Part shown: positions 51,332 to 60,065 of the stretch, piece after piece | Numbering within the stretch: the first letter of the stretch is position 1 | Layout: the number at the start of each line of letters is the position of its first letter | Assembly (NCBI RefSeq): GCF_008064635.1 | Contig: NZ_VRYZ01000003.1 | Coordinates: 62,001 to 126,000, forward strand | Reading direction: 5' to 3' | DNA from: Parahaliea aestuarii | GTDB taxonomy: Bacteria; Pseudomonadota; Gammaproteobacteria; Pseudomonadales; Halieaceae | Length of the DNA: 64,000 bases | Notes under the pieces: generated by a model | Databases searched by the model: none | What the model was told of the DNA's origin: nothing | The model's input: only the letters and a program-made list of their open reading frames with translations | Made by a program: the position numbers and the translations under genes

Positions 51332-52339
51332 GTGCAGCACGCCGCCGACGTCACCCAGCTCATTGGCAACACCCCCCTGCTCTACCTGCGCCAGGTATCA
51401 GAGCGCACGGGTTGCACCATTCTCGGGAAAGCGGAGTTTCTCAACCCCGGCGGCTCTGTCAAGGATCGCACCGCCCTCGGCATCATCCGCGCCGCCGAGG
51501 CCAGCGGTGAATTGCAGCCCGGTGGGCGCATCGTCGAAGGCACTGCCGGCAATACCGGCATCGGCCTGACCCTGCTGGCCAACGCCCTGGGCTACACCAG
51601 TACCGTGGTCATGCCGATGACCCAGAGCAAGGAAAAAATCGACACCCTGGAGCTGCTGGGCGCCGACCTCCACCTAGTTCCGGCCGCCTCCTACGCCGAC
51701 AGCGGCCACTACATTCATACCGCCGAGCGCCTGGCGAAAGAGTACGCCGCAAAAGAAAGCCGCGGCGCCGTGTGGGCCCGGCAGTTCGACAACCTCGCCA
51801 ATATGGCCATCCACCGGGACACCACCGGCCAGGAAATCTGGCGCCAGACCGACGGCAAGGTGGACGGATTTATTTGCGCGGTCGGAACCGGCGGCACCCT
51901 GGCCGGCGTGTCCCAGGCGCTGAAAGCGCACAACCCGGCAGTGCACATCGGCCTCGCCGATCCCTGCGGCGGGTCCCTCACCGGCTATTTCCGCAGCGGG
52001 ACGCTGGCAGTCAGCGAGGGCAGCTCGATCACGGAAGGTATCGGCATCAATCACGTCACCGGCAATATCGCCGAAGCGCTCGTAGACCACGCCTGGACCA
52101 TCAGCGACCAGCAGGCACTGCCCTTCCTCTACGACCTGCTGCAGCACGAGGGCCTTTGCCTGGGCGGCTCCTCCGCCATCAATATCGCCGGCGCGGTCAA
52201 GCTGGCGGAAGAACTCGGCCCGGGCCATACCATCGTCACCATCCTCTGCGACTACGGCAACCGCTACCAGAGCAAGCTGTTCAATCCGGTGTTCCTGCAG
52301 AACAAGGATTTGCCGGTGCCTGACTGGCTGGCTATTTAG
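51332..52339 (+). CDS. Cysteine synthase-like PLP enzyme
   Basis: Fold-type II PLP enzyme (335 aa). PLP lysine K44 in GGSVKDRTA, IGNTPLL near 11-17, EGTAGNTGIGL at 69-79, and AVGTGGTLAGVSQALK for the cofactor phosphate. Cysteine synthases usually read EPTSGNTG where this has EGTAGNTG, and the protein is longer than CysK (about 310-325). The variant resembles long cysteine synthase homologues and the Cds1 type of cysteine desulfhydrase, so making cysteine from O-acetylserine and degrading cysteine are both possible. The GTG start has GGAG 7 bases upstream. Confidence 0.83.
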   Translation: MQHAADVTQLIGNTPLLYLRQVSERTGCTILGKAEFLNPGGSVKDRTALGIIRAAEASGELQPGGRIVEGTAGNTGIGLTLLANALGYTSTVVMPMTQSKEKIDTLELLGADLHLVPAASYADSGHYIHTAERLAKEYAAKESRGAVWARQFDNLANMAIHRDTTGQEIWRQTDGKVDGFICAVGTGGTLAGVSQALKAHNPAVHIGLADPCGGSLTGYFRSGTLAVSEGSSITEGIGINHVTGNIAEALVDHAWTISDQQALPFLYDLLQHEGLCLGGSSAINIAGAVKLAEELGPGHTIVTILCDYGNRYQSKLFNPVFLQNKDLPVPDWLAI

Positions 52340-52387
52340 TGGCGCCTCTCCAACTGCCTGGCGGTCACATCGACAGGTAATGACCCA

Positions 52388-52416
52388 CTGGACTCCCGCT
52401 TTGCCGGGAGTGACTC
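52388..52416. repeat. REP-like palindrome before the FMN reductase gene
   Basis: ACTCCCG (52392-52398) pairs with CGGGAGT (52405-52411) over a 6-base loop, in the frame CTGG-stem-GAC. This is the form of a dispersed proteobacterial intergenic repeat. It sits in the 100-base gap between the cysteine-synthase-like gene and the next start. Confidence 0.5.
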
Positions 52417-52439
52417 AATGTACAAATCAAGGAAGTAAA

Positions 52440-53060
52440 ATGAAACTCGGTATCATCTGCGGCAGTCACCGCCCCAACTCCCAGAGCGGCAAAGTCGCCC
52501 GCTATATCGAACGCGCCCTGAAAGACCAGTCCATCTGCGACGACACCTGGCTGCTCGACCTGGCGCACAGCGACCTGCCCTTCTGGGACGAAGGTGTGTG
52601 GGACAGCGAGAACCGTGAGTGGCAGGCGCATCTGGACCCGCTGCGCGAACAACTGCACAGCTGCGATGGCTTTATCGTAATTTCACCCGAGTGGCACGGG
52701 ATGGTGCCGTCCAAACTCAAGAACTTCTTCCTGATGTGGACCGCCGGCGAGGAAATCTCCCACAAGCCAGCCCTGATCGTAACCACCTCGGTGGCCGACG
52801 GCGGCTCATTCCCCATCGCCGAACTGCGCACCAGCAGTTACAAAAACAGCCGTATCTGCTACCTGCCGGAGCACCTGATCATTCGCTATGTGGATACAGT
52901 GTTTAACGACAATCCGGAAGACAACAAGGCCAGTGCGCAGGAATACTTCGAAGCGCGGCTGACTTACTGTCTGGAGCTATTGCGGGAATATGCACTGGCG
53001 TTCCGGGGGATTCGGGCGAGCGGGAAAGCCTCACTGCAAACCTATAGCAGCGGCATGTAG
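52440..53060 (+). CDS. NAD(P)H-dependent FMN reductase family protein
   Basis: Flavodoxin-like reductase (206 aa). The FMN phosphate loop GSHRPNSQSGKVA is at 8-20; the second conserved block is SPEWHGMVPSKLKNFF, equivalent to PEYN-SIP-LKN in this family. It probably reduces FMN, quinones or azo/chromate compounds. The ATG at 52440 has AAGGAAG 4 bases upstream; an in-frame ATG at 52380 lies within the REP-like segment and is not used. It ends just before a bidirectional terminator shared with dsbA. Confidence 0.87.
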   Translation: MKLGIICGSHRPNSQSGKVARYIERALKDQSICDDTWLLDLAHSDLPFWDEGVWDSENREWQAHLDPLREQLHSCDGFIVISPEWHGMVPSKLKNFFLMWTAGEEISHKPALIVTTSVADGGSFPIAELRTSSYKNSRICYLPEHLIIRYVDTVFNDNPEDNKASAQEYFEARLTYCLELLREYALAFRGIRASGKASLQTYSSGM

Positions 53061-53062
53061 AC

Positions 53063-53097
53063 AAAAAAGGGCAGCCCCCTCACAGGGGCCGCCCTTT
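53063..53097 (-). terminator. Intrinsic terminator of dsbA (probably shared with the FMN reductase gene)
   Basis: AAAGGGC (53066-53072) pairs with GCCCTTT (53091-53097), with an inner GCCCC/GGGGC stem and a 6-base loop. The run of A at 53063-53068 becomes a T tract on the minus strand, 20 bases after the dsbA stop. Confidence 0.8.
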
Positions 53098-53116
53098 CAG
53101 GGAAGTGCCTGCCGTC

Positions 53117-53755
53117 TTACTCGGCAGCGCCGCCGGCAGCGCGCTCCTTCTCAATCAGGAAGTCGGCAATCTTCAGCATGTCCGCCTGACTACCTGCCTT
53201 GCGGGTGCTGATACGGTACTTGCCGGCCACCATCATCTCCGGGGTGCCGGTGATCTTGGCGGCGCGGGCGCGGCTGTTGGCCTGGCGCACCTGGCTGTTG
53301 ACCCCGAAGGAGCCATAGGCCTTGTCGAAGTCCTCGCCGGACACGCCGTTGGCGGTGAACAGCTCCTTGATCTCTTTATCCGACTGCAGGCGCTTGCGAT
53401 CCACATTCATCGCCTGGAACAGCACCGGGTGCATGGTATCGAGAACGCCGAGTACCTCGGCGGTATAGTAGGCCTTGGCATGCAGTTCCATGGGCTTGTT
53501 CCAGACCGCCGGTGACCCGACAAAGGCAACATCCTCGCCCAGTCCTTTCTTCCACTGGCCGATCAGCGGTTCGAAGTTGTAACAATGGCCGCAGCCGTAC
53601 CAGAAAAATTCCACCACCTCGACCTTGTCACCGCTTTCGGTGCGGATCGGGGGGCTGATCAGGTCGTAGTGTTCGCCTTCTTTGTAATCGTCGGCCTGCG
53701 CTGCGAAGGGGGCCAGGGCCACCATTGCAAAGGCCAGTACCAGGTGCTTCAGCAT
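53117..53755 (-). CDS. dsbA: Thiol:disulfide interchange protein DsbA
   Basis: Periplasmic oxidase that introduces disulfide bonds into exported proteins (212 aa). Signal peptide ending near AAQA-DD, thioredoxin-fold active site C55-G-H-C58 and cis-proline T171-P172 (ITGTPEMMV). Its place next to cytochromes c4 and c5 is the Pseudomonas order. It should be reoxidised by DsbB, which is not in the window. The C-terminal AAGGAAE tail is short and not conserved. Confidence 0.95.
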   Translation of the reverse strand: MLKHLVLAFAMVALAPFAAQADDYKEGEHYDLISPPIRTESGDKVEVVEFFWYGCGHCYNFEPLIGQWKKGLGEDVAFVGSPAVWNKPMELHAKAYYTAEVLGVLDTMHPVLFQAMNVDRKRLQSDKEIKELFTANGVSGEDFDKAYGSFGVNSQVRQANSRARAAKITGTPEMMVAGKYRISTRKAGSQADMLKIADFLIEKERAAGGAAE

Positions 53756-53839
53756 GTTGTTCTCCTGTGAGTGCTCCAGCGTGAGACCGCTAACCAGCGG
53801 AAATGTTCAGTGATGGGCAGGGCGGCGGCCCTCTTACAG

Positions 53840-53866
53840 AAAAAAGGTGGCCGAAAGGCCACCTTC
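53840..53866 (-). terminator. Intrinsic terminator of the cytochrome c4 gene
   Basis: AAGGTGGCC (53844-53852) and GGCCACCTT (53857-53865) form a perfect stem with a GAAA loop; the A run to its left is a T tract on the minus strand. It lies 26 bases after the cytochrome stop. Confidence 0.8.
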
Positions 53867-53891
53867 CTGAATCCGCGAACCCACTCTGTAC

Positions 53892-54521
53892 CTATTTCAG
53901 GCCGGCCGCGTAACTGGAAACCGCCTGGATTTCCTTGTCGCTGAGGCCAAAAGCGGTGCTGCGCATGATGCGGGTATCGCCATCGTTGGTACGGCCGGTT
54001 TCATCCTCGTAGCCCTTGCGATACATCTCCAGCTGGGTGGCGATGTACTCGGCGTGCTGTCCGGCCAGCGAGGGAAAACCGGCGGGCGCATTGCCCTTGC
54101 CGTTGGGCGAGTGGCAGGCCATGCAGGCGGGCACACCGCGCTCGGCAACGCCCGCACGATAGACCTTTTCGCCCAGCTCGAGCAGGGCCGGGTCAGTCTG
54201 GCTGCCACTGCGCGACTGGGCGGCATAGAACGCCGCGATATCAGCCAGCTCCTGGTCACTTTTGCCATCCAGCTGGCCGGCCATGGTGGGTACCGGGCGG
54301 GCGCCGTCGCGGATATCCTGCAATTGCTTGAACAGGTAACGCTCGTTCTGGCCCGCCAGCTTGGGGAAGGTGGGCGCCGGGCTGTTGCCGTCGGCGCCGT
54401 GACATGCGGCACAGACCGCCACCATACCTTTGCCCGCATCGGCATCGCCCGTTGGCGCCGCGGCGGAAGCCCCCTGGCTCAAACCGATTAGCAGGCCGAA
54501 AATTGCTACAGATCTTTTCAT
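53892..54521 (-). CDS. Cytochrome c4 (di-heme)
   Basis: Periplasmic electron carrier (209 aa) with a signal peptide (cleavage after ASA near 20) and two class I cytochrome c domains. Heme sites: C37-x2-C40-H41 (CAACH) and C133-x2-C136-H137 (CMACH). Methionine sixth ligands are probably M80 (PVPTMAG) and the Met in TRIMRSTA. Family members pass electrons from the bc1 complex to terminal oxidases, which fits the cox cluster 6 kb away. It follows the cytochrome c5 gene by 36 bases. Confidence 0.93.
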   Translation of the reverse strand: MKRSVAIFGLLIGLSQGASAAAPTGDADAGKGMVAVCAACHGADGNSPAPTFPKLAGQNERYLFKQLQDIRDGARPVPTMAGQLDGKSDQELADIAAFYAAQSRSGSQTDPALLELGEKVYRAGVAERGVPACMACHSPNGKGNAPAGFPSLAGQHAEYIATQLEMYRKGYEDETGRTNDGDTRIMRSTAFGLSDKEIQAVSSYAAGLK

Positions 54522-54557
54522 TTTTCTTCCAAGCGTAAACTTTCGGTGGTCGCCGGC

Positions 54558-54863
54558 CTACTTGGCCGGTGTGGACATGAACTCGATCAGGGCCTTGTAG
54601 TCCTCATCGCTACAATCAAAGCACATGCCCTTCGGCGGCATTGCATTGAGGCCGTTGTGAACCGACTTCATCAAGGTCTCTTCGCCCTTGGCCAGATGCG
54701 GCTTCCAGGCCTCCACGTCATGTGTCTTGGGAGCGCCGGCAGTGCCAGCAGCATGACAGATAGCGCAGCTCTTGTTGTATTTGTCCATGGGAACCTCTGC
54801 CAGGGCAGTGGCAGAGAGGGTCGCCGTGAACAGCACGGCGGCGGCAGCAGTCAGTGTTTTCAT
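54558..54863 (-). CDS. Cytochrome c5-type mono-heme cytochrome
   Basis: Small periplasmic cytochrome c (101 aa): signal peptide ending near ALA, heme site C33-x2-C36-H37 (CAICH), sixth-ligand Met in NAMPPKG, and the extra C-x2-C pair (CFDC) that is typical of cytochrome c5. It probably shuttles electrons to an oxidase. It lies first in the c5-c4 pair and is divergent from engB across about 130 AT-rich bases that must hold both promoters. Confidence 0.92.
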   Translation of the reverse strand: MKTLTAAAAVLFTATLSATALAEVPMDKYNKSCAICHAAGTAGAPKTHDVEAWKPHLAKGEETLMKSVHNGLNAMPPKGMCFDCSDEDYKALIEFMSTPAK

Positions 54864-54994
54864 TAACCCACCTCGAAAACTCGAATGGTTTGGTATTTCC
54901 CCGCACCATATTAAAAAATTAGCCGGGGAACCGGCATAAAAAGCTGTGGCATTATATACGACTTATCCACCGCAGAAAAAGGCAACCCTGGCCC

Positions 54995-55660
54995 ATGTCC
55001 GAGGCACCCGATACCCCCGCAGCCCCCCCCAGGCCGGACTACCGCAAGGCAGAGTTCCTGACCAGCGCCGGCAAGTTCTCCCAGTGCCCGGAAGACAGCG
55101 GCTGGGAAGCGGCTTTCGCGGGCCGCTCCAACGCCGGCAAGTCCAGCGCCATCAACAGTCTGACGGGCAATACCAAACTGGCGCGAACCTCCAAGACCCC
55201 AGGCCGCACCCAGCTGATCAATTTCTTCTCCCTCAGCCCCGAGCAGCGCCTGGTGGACCTGCCCGGCTACGGCTTTGCCAAGGTGCCGCAGAAGGTCAAG
55301 CTGGAATGGACCAAACAGCTCGAGGCCTACCTCGCCCAGCGCCAGAGCCTGCGCGGCCTGGTGCTGCTAATGGACGTGCGTCACCCCCTGCAGCCCTTCG
55401 ACCAGCAGATGCTGGGCTGGGCCCTGGCCGCCCAGATGCCGGTGCACATCCTGCTCACCAAGGCGGACAAGCTGAAGAAGGGCCCTGCCGGCAATACGCT
55501 GCTGCAGGTAAAGAAGGAGCTGAAGGAACACGGGGACCTGGTGAGTGTGCAGCTGTTTTCGGCGCTGAAACACACCGGGCACAAGGAGCTGATCCGGGTA
55601 CTGGACGGGTGGCTGACGGATGGGTCGGTGTACGAGGAGGAAGTGATCGAGTCGGTGTGA
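54995..55660 (+). CDS. engB: Ribosome biogenesis GTP-binding protein EngB (YsxC/YihA)
   Basis: Essential small GTPase that helps assemble the 50S subunit (221 aa). G1 GRSNAGKSS at 43-51, G2 region [10 protein letters not shown]3 DLPGYGFA, G4 TKADK and a C-terminal SALKHTG G5. It faces polA tail to tail, as in E. coli and Pseudomonas, with 272 bases between that contain a probable sRNA. Confidence 0.95.
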   Translation: MSEAPDTPAAPPRPDYRKAEFLTSAGKFSQCPEDSGWEAAFAGRSNAGKSSAINSLTGNTKLARTSKTPGRTQLINFFSLSPEQRLVDLPGYGFAKVPQKVKLEWTKQLEAYLAQRQSLRGLVLLMDVRHPLQPFDQQMLGWALAAQMPVHILLTKADKLKKGPAGNTLLQVKKELKEHGDLVSVQLFSALKHTGHKELIRVLDGWLTDGSVYEEEVIESV

Positions 55661-55709
55661 AGGTCGGGAATTTTGATGCTTATTATTGTGTATTGAAGCC
55701 GCGCGCACG

Positions 55710-55729
55710 CCACCCGAGATAGCGGGTGG
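55710..55729 (+). terminator. Hairpin downstream of engB
   Basis: CCACCCG (55710-55716) pairs with CGGGTGG (55723-55729) over a 6-base loop, 50 bases after the engB stop. There is no T run immediately after it on the plus strand, so its termination strength is unclear. Confidence 0.4.
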
Positions 55730-55743
55730 ACACTACTATACAT

Positions 55744-55865
55744 AAAAAAAGCCCGGTGCCTGTAGGGGGGTAGGTCACCGGGCCAGCTTGGGTCTCTGGG
55801 GAAGAGACATTGCTCTGGTGGCGGCCCATGGAGAGTGACCGCCGGAGCGTGTAGCAGCAAGCTAC
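55744..55865 (-). ncRNA. Probable trans-acting small RNA in the Spot 42/ErsA position
   Basis: About 122 nt on the polA strand between polA and engB, where E. coli has Spot 42 and Pseudomonas has ErsA. Minus-strand reading shows four local stems: GTAGC/GCTAC at the 5' end, GGCGG/CCGCC, GTCTCT/AGAGAC with a TCCCC loop, and a final GCCCGGTG/CACCGGGC (55783-55776 with 55758-55751) whose 17-base loop contains ACCCCCC, followed by seven T (55750-55744). A sigma-E-like promoter lies just upstream. There is no open reading frame of note. Transcription is inferred. Confidence 0.65.
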
Positions 55866-55871
55866 GAATAA

Positions 55872-55899
55872 TCAGACTGGTCGGGCCTGTGATAGTTCC
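55872..55899 (-). promoter_or_regulatory. Sigma-E/AlgU-like promoter for the small RNA
   Basis: On the minus strand GGAACT (complement of 55899-55894) is followed after 17 bases by TCTGA (complement of 55876-55872). This matches the AlgU/RpoE pattern GAACTT-N16/17-TCTGA. The predicted start is near 55865. Confidence 0.6.
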
Positions 55900-55932
55900 G
55901 GCCCGGTGCAAAAATTTCGGAAATTTTTTCCC

Positions 55933-58656
55933 TCAGTGGGCCTCATCCCAGTTTGCGCCCACCCCCGCCTCCACCAGCAGCGGCACCGCCAGGCTGGCGG
56001 CGCCGGACATCAGCTCGCAAATCCGTGCGCTGATAGCCTCCACCTGCTCTGTTGCCACCTCCAGCACCAGTTCATCGTGCACCTGCATGATCAGGCGGGC
56101 GTCGGCGCCCTCCTCCCGCAGCCAGGCGTCCACCGCCAGCATGGCCTTCTTGATGATGTCAGCGGCGCTGCCCTGCATCGGGGCGTTGATCGCTGTGCGC
56201 TCGGCGGCCTGCACCCGCATCTTGTTGCGGGCGTTGATCTCCGGCAGGTAGAGACGGCGCCCGAACAGGGTTTCCACATAGCCCTTTTCATGGGCCTGCT
56301 CGCGGGTGCGGTCCATATAGTCCTGCACCCCGGGGTAGCGCTCGAAGTAGCGGTCGATGTATTCCTGGGCTTCGTTGCGGCCCAGGTGCAGCTGGCGACC
56401 CAGGCCAAAGGCGGACATGCCATAGATCAGGCCGAAATTGATCGCCTTGGCCTTGCGTCGCTGCTCGGCGGTCACCGCGGCCAGTTCCATGCCGAAAACC
56501 TCCGCGGCCGTGGCCCTGTGCACGTCCAGTCCGTCGCGGAAGGCGCCCAGCAGCCCCTCGTCGCCGGACAGGTGGGCCATGATGCGCAGCTCGATCTGGG
56601 AGTAATCCGCCGCCACGATACGGTAGCCCTCGGGGGCGACAAAAGCCTGGCGCACGCGCCGCCCCTCCTCCGTGCGGATCGGAATGTTCTGCAGGTTCGG
56701 ATCCGACGAGGACAGGCGGCCGGTGGCCGCCACCGCCTGGTGGTAGGAGGTGTGTACGCGACCGGTCCCGGGATTGATCATCTCCGGCAGTTTGTCGGTG
56801 TAGGTGGATTTGAGCTTGCTCAGGCTGCGGTACTCCAGCAATACCTTGGGCAGGGGGTAATCCAGGGCCAGCTCCACCAGCACTTCCTCGGCGGTGGAGG
56901 GCGCACCCTTGGGGGTTTTGCGAATTACCGGCAGTTCCAGCTTCTCGAACAGGATCTCGCCCAGCTGCTTGGGCGAGCCGAGGTTGAAGGGCTGGCCGGC
57001 GAGGTCGTGGGCCTCCTGCTCCAGTTCCTGCAGGCGCTTGCCCAGCTCACCGCTCTGCTGCTGCAGGAGTTTCCGCGACAGCATCGCCCCCTGCCGCTCG
57101 ATGCGCGACAACACCGGCACCAGCGGCATTTCGATATCGTGGAAAACACGCGCCAGCTCCCCTTCCGCCTCCAGCCGCGGCCACAGGCACTGGTGCAGCC
57201 GCAGGGTGATATCGGCGTCTTCCGCGGCATAGGGGCCGGCCTGTTCCAGCGGAATCTGGTTGAAGGTCAGCTGTTTGGCGCCCTTGCCGGCAATGTCTTC
57301 GAAATGAATGGTTTTGTGGCCCAGGTACTTGAGCGCCAGGCTGTCCATATCGTGGCGGGTGGCCACCGAGTCCAGCACATAGGATTCCAGCATGGTGTCG
57401 AAGCGGATGCCGCGCAGGGTGATGCCATGGTTGGCCAGCACACTGGCGTCGTACTTGAGGTTCTGACCCACCTTGGCGCGGTTTTCATCCTCCAGCAGGG
57501 GCCGCATCTGTTCAAGTACAGCAATCCGGTCAAGCTGGTCCGGCGCACCGGGGTAGTCGTGGGCCAGCGGCACGTAGGCCGCCTCCCCCGCCGCCACAGC
57601 AAAGGACAGACCGACAATTTCCGCCTCCATGTAGTTGAGGCTGGTGGTCTCGGTATCGAAGGCAAACAGTTCGGCCTGTGACAGTCGCGCCAGCCACTCG
57701 TCCAGTTCTGATTGCGCGGTAATGGTGACGTAGCGGGTTTCCATCGCCTCGCTCTGGACGACCTCCCCCTCCCCCAGCAATTCGTCCAGCCAGGCCTTGA
57801 ACTCCAGCCTTGTATACCACTCGAGCAGTACCTCCCTGTCGGGCTCGCCGTTGGCGAGATCCCCTGGCGCTTCCTCCAGTTCGACATCCGTCTTGATGGT
57901 CGCCAGCTCGTAGGACAGGAAGGCCTTGTCGCGCTCGGCCTCCAGTTTGGCGGCCATCGACTTGGCACCGCGAAAACTCAAACCGGCAATTTTGTCGAGG
58001 TTGGCGTACAGCGCCTCGAGCCCGCCAATGCCCTGCAGCAGCGCCAGGGCCGTTTTCTCCCCCACGCCGGGAACACCGGGGATATTGTCAACTTTGTCGC
58101 CCATCAGGGCGAGAAAATCGATGATCAGCTCGGGGGAGATGCCAAACTTCTGCTCCACGCCAACCCTGTCCATCACCGTGTCGGTCATAGTATTCACCAG
58201 GGTGGTGTTGTCATCCACCAACTGGGCCATGTCCTTGTCGCCGGTGGAAATAATCACCGCCCTGCCCTGTGCGCTGGCCTGCCGCGCCAGTGTCCCTATC
58301 ACGTCGTCGGCCTCTACCCCGTCTACGCACAGCAGCGGCAGGCCCAGCGCCCGCACCAGGGCGTGAATCGGCTCTACCTGTTCGCGCAGCTCATCCGGCA
58401 TGGGTGGACGCTGCGCCTTGTACTCGGCAAACAGCTCATCGCGGAAGGTTTTGCCCTTGGCGTCGAATACCACCGCCACCGGACTCTCCGGGTAATCCTT
58501 CATCAGGCGCTTGATCATGCTGATCACGCCCTTCACGGCACCGGTGGATTCCCCTTTGGAATTGGTCAGGGGAGGCAGGGCGTGAAAGGCGCGGTAAAGG
58601 TAGGAGGATCCGTCCACCAGGACGAGGGGCGCAGATTGGGAGGCGGGCATAGGCAT
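55933..58656 (-). CDS. polA: DNA polymerase I
   Basis: Repair and Okazaki-fragment polymerase (907 aa). Three domains: 5'-3' exonuclease at the N-terminus ([42 protein letters not shown]), a 3'-5' proofreading domain with intact FDTETTSL, and the family A polymerase domain ([32 protein letters not shown], and [11 protein letters not shown]). All key motifs look complete. The start is ATG 58656 or 58650; the longer frame upstream lacks similarity. It converges on engB. Confidence 0.97.
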   Translation of the reverse strand: MPMPASQSAPLVLVDGSSYLYRAFHALPPLTNSKGESTGAVKGVISMIKRLMKDYPESPVAVVFDAKGKTFRDELFAEYKAQRPPMPDELREQVEPIHALVRALGLPLLCVDGVEADDVIGTLARQASAQGRAVIISTGDKDMAQLVDDNTTLVNTMTDTVMDRVGVEQKFGISPELIIDFLALMGDKVDNIPGVPGVGEKTALALLQGIGGLEALYANLDKIAGLSFRGAKSMAAKLEAERDKAFLSYELATIKTDVELEEAPGDLANGEPDREVLLEWYTRLEFKAWLDELLGEGEVVQSEAMETRYVTITAQSELDEWLARLSQAELFAFDTETTSLNYMEAEIVGLSFAVAAGEAAYVPLAHDYPGAPDQLDRIAVLEQMRPLLEDENRAKVGQNLKYDASVLANHGITLRGIRFDTMLESYVLDSVATRHDMDSLALKYLGHKTIHFEDIAGKGAKQLTFNQIPLEQAGPYAAEDADITLRLHQCLWPRLEAEGELARVFHDIEMPLVPVLSRIERQGAMLSRKLLQQQSGELGKRLQELEQEAHDLAGQPFNLGSPKQLGEILFEKLELPVIRKTPKGAPSTAEEVLVELALDYPLPKVLLEYRSLSKLKSTYTDKLPEMINPGTGRVHTSYHQAVAATGRLSSSDPNLQNIPIRTEEGRRVRQAFVAPEGYRIVAADYSQIELRIMAHLSGDEGLLGAFRDGLDVHRATAAEVFGMELAAVTAEQRRKAKAINFGLIYGMSAFGLGRQLHLGRNEAQEYIDRYFERYPGVQDYMDRTREQAHEKGYVETLFGRRLYLPEINARNKMRVQAAERTAINAPMQGSAADIIKKAMLAVDAWLREEGADARLIMQVHDELVLEVATEQVEAISARICELMSGAASLAVPLLVEAGVGANWDEAH

Positions 58657-58945
58657 TCTCGGGTCGCAGTGTATCCAGGCTCGCGTGGCCGCTGTCATCG
58701 ACAGCGGGGGCGCGGCTGACCAAGCGGGCATTAAAGCCCAAGCCATCGCGGAATGCCACGTCGATAGCGCTCCGTCAGCGAGCCCCGCAATGGCTGCAAT
58801 CAGCTGTTACTTCTCCCAAATCTCCATCAAAAACATGAATATTTTGTTAACTAAAATGGAACCAATCACTATAAAGATGCAATTATTCTTATTAAACAAT
58901 GGGTTACGTCGCATACGTGAATTTGCACAAAGTTAACCGCCCCCC

Positions 58946-58973
58946 TTGAAACGTCACGAAATAAGGCCACAAT
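58946..58973 (+). promoter_or_regulatory. Candidate sigma-70 promoter of the small secreted-protein gene
   Basis: TTGAAA (58946-58951), a 16-base spacer, and CACAAT (58968-58973). Transcription would begin near 58980 and give a leader of about 58 bases that contains both palindromes. Confidence 0.35.
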
Positions 58974-58983
58974 ACACACCCAA

Positions 58984-58999
58984 GTAACAAAAGTGTTAC
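58984..58999. promoter_or_regulatory. GTAACA-N4-TGTTAC palindrome
   Basis: Perfect 6-base arms, 58984-58989 and 58994-58999, just at or after the predicted transcription start of the small secreted-protein gene. It is a candidate repressor operator. Confidence 0.45.
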
Positions 59000-59011
59000 C
59001 CAACACGGAAA

Positions 59012-59024
59012 TAGGTAACACCTA
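59012..59024. promoter_or_regulatory. TAGGT-AAC-ACCTA palindrome next to the ribosome-binding site
   Basis: Five-base arms around AAC, ending immediately before the AGAGGA ribosome-binding site (59025-59030). It again contains GTAACA, so it may be a second copy of the upstream site or a small RNA hairpin affecting translation. Confidence 0.4.
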
Positions 59025-59038
59025 CAGAGGATGACATC

Positions 59039-59317
59039 ATGAAAGTACGTTCTGTTTTAGCTCTTTTAGTCTTTGCAGTGGCCCCGATTGCCAATGCCCA
59101 GTCCGTCGACCAGGTACTGGTGCGCGCGGCGCAGGCAGCCAAGGTAGAAATGGCAGAAGAAGCCGCACAGGAAGCTCCCGCCGGTGACCAAGATATCGCC
59201 AAGTTGGAGACCAAAGTGGAACTGGTTGCGGCGGATCTCGATCAGGTGCTGGATCAGCGCTTTGATCGCGGCGGCGACATCCCGCGCCCGTCCGAAGCCA
59301 TGCTGGTGAGCAACTAA
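59039..59317 (+). CDS. Small secreted protein of unknown function
   Basis: 92-aa protein with a clean signal peptide (MKVRSVLALLVFAVAPIANA, cleavage before QSVD). The mature 70 residues are acidic and alanine-rich, probably helical (VDQVLVRAAQAAKVEMAEEAAQEA, then KLETKVELVAADLDQVLDQRF), with no cysteine and no known domain that I recognise. AGAGGA lies 8 bases before the ATG. Upstream are an AT-rich region and two palindromes, so expression is probably regulated. It stands alone between polA and the cox cluster. Confidence 0.7.
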   Translation: MKVRSVLALLVFAVAPIANAQSVDQVLVRAAQAAKVEMAEEAAQEAPAGDQDIAKLETKVELVAADLDQVLDQRFDRGGDIPRPSEAMLVSN

Positions 59318-59369
59318 GCCACGCGTCGCACTGGCGCGCCAGAGCGGCGCGCCGTCGTCACCCTGCCGC

Positions 59370-60029
59370 TCAGTGGTCCCAGAGATAGCGGGCGGAGCGG
59401 TAGGTGACCTTCATCTTCGCCAGATCCAGCGGCGCCTTGAAGAAACCGTGGTAGTCACCACGGGGATTGACCAGCACCACATTGGCGCTGTGATCCACCT
59501 GGTAGTTCTCTCCCTGCCCGGGCACCTTGCGAAAGGGGGTGTTCAGGGCAGTGGCGAAGCGGTGTAGATCGAGAAACTCACCGGTTACCCCGACAAAATC
59601 CGGGTTGAAGTAAGGCACGTAGCGGGCGAGTTGCTCGGGCGTGTCCCGCGCCGGATCCACTGACACCATCACCACCCGCGTATCCGCCGCCTCGGTACCC
59701 TGCAGTTCGGCAACGAAGTCGTTGAGGAAGCTCATGGTGGTAGGGCAGATATCCGGGCAGTAGGTAAAACCGAAGAACACCAGCGTCCAGTGACCCTCCA
59801 GGCTGGCAGGCGTGAACGGCTCCCCGGACTGATCCACCAGTGCAAACTCACCGATATCCCGCGGCGTTTCGAACATGTAGGCGCCGTTCGCCTTCATTTC
59901 TGCATCGTTCATGATGCGCGGCAGGCCGATGCGGTGCACGAAGCCGGCCACGACTACCACCATGAACAGCACCACGGCGGCCACCGTCCACACAATACCG
60001 CGTCGCTGGCGGCGCTTTTCATCAGTCAT
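59370..60029 (-). CDS. SCO1/SenC family copper chaperone
   Basis: Membrane-anchored thioredoxin-fold copper chaperone that loads the CuA centre of cytochrome oxidase subunit II (219 aa). One N-terminal helix (about 12-32), then the copper ligands C91-x3-C95 (CPDIC) and H180 (YQVDHS), all present. It is the last gene of the minus-strand oxidase assembly cluster and lies 36 bases after ctaB. Confidence 0.93.
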   Translation of the reverse strand: MTDEKRRQRRGIVWTVAAVVLFMVVVVAGFVHRIGLPRIMNDAEMKANGAYMFETPRDIGEFALVDQSGEPFTPASLEGHWTLVFFGFTYCPDICPTTMSFLNDFVAELQGTEAADTRVVMVSVDPARDTPEQLARYVPYFNPDFVGVTGEFLDLHRFATALNTPFRKVPGQGENYQVDHSANVVLVNPRGDYHGFFKAPLDLAKMKVTYRSARYLWDH

Positions 60030-60065
60030 GGAACACTCTCATCGGCTCGCCCATCGCTTCGGCGC

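Larger units (their letters stand above)
58657..59038. other. 382-base non-coding region between polA and the small secreted-protein gene
   Basis: The left part is ordinary polA upstream sequence. From about 58800 to 58935 it becomes strikingly AT-rich for this genome, with GTTAAC twice and a TATAAAG. A promoter-like pair and two GTAACA palindromes lie at the right end (listed separately). No convincing protein gene is seen. Confidence 0.6.

Noticed and set aside
55906-57681. 591-codon plus-strand frame over polA
   Set aside because: Antisense shadow of an intact polymerase gene.
58685-58936. 83-codon plus-strand frame upstream of the small secreted-protein gene
   Set aside because: It crosses a sharp change in base composition and has no ribosome-binding site; the region looks regulatory.
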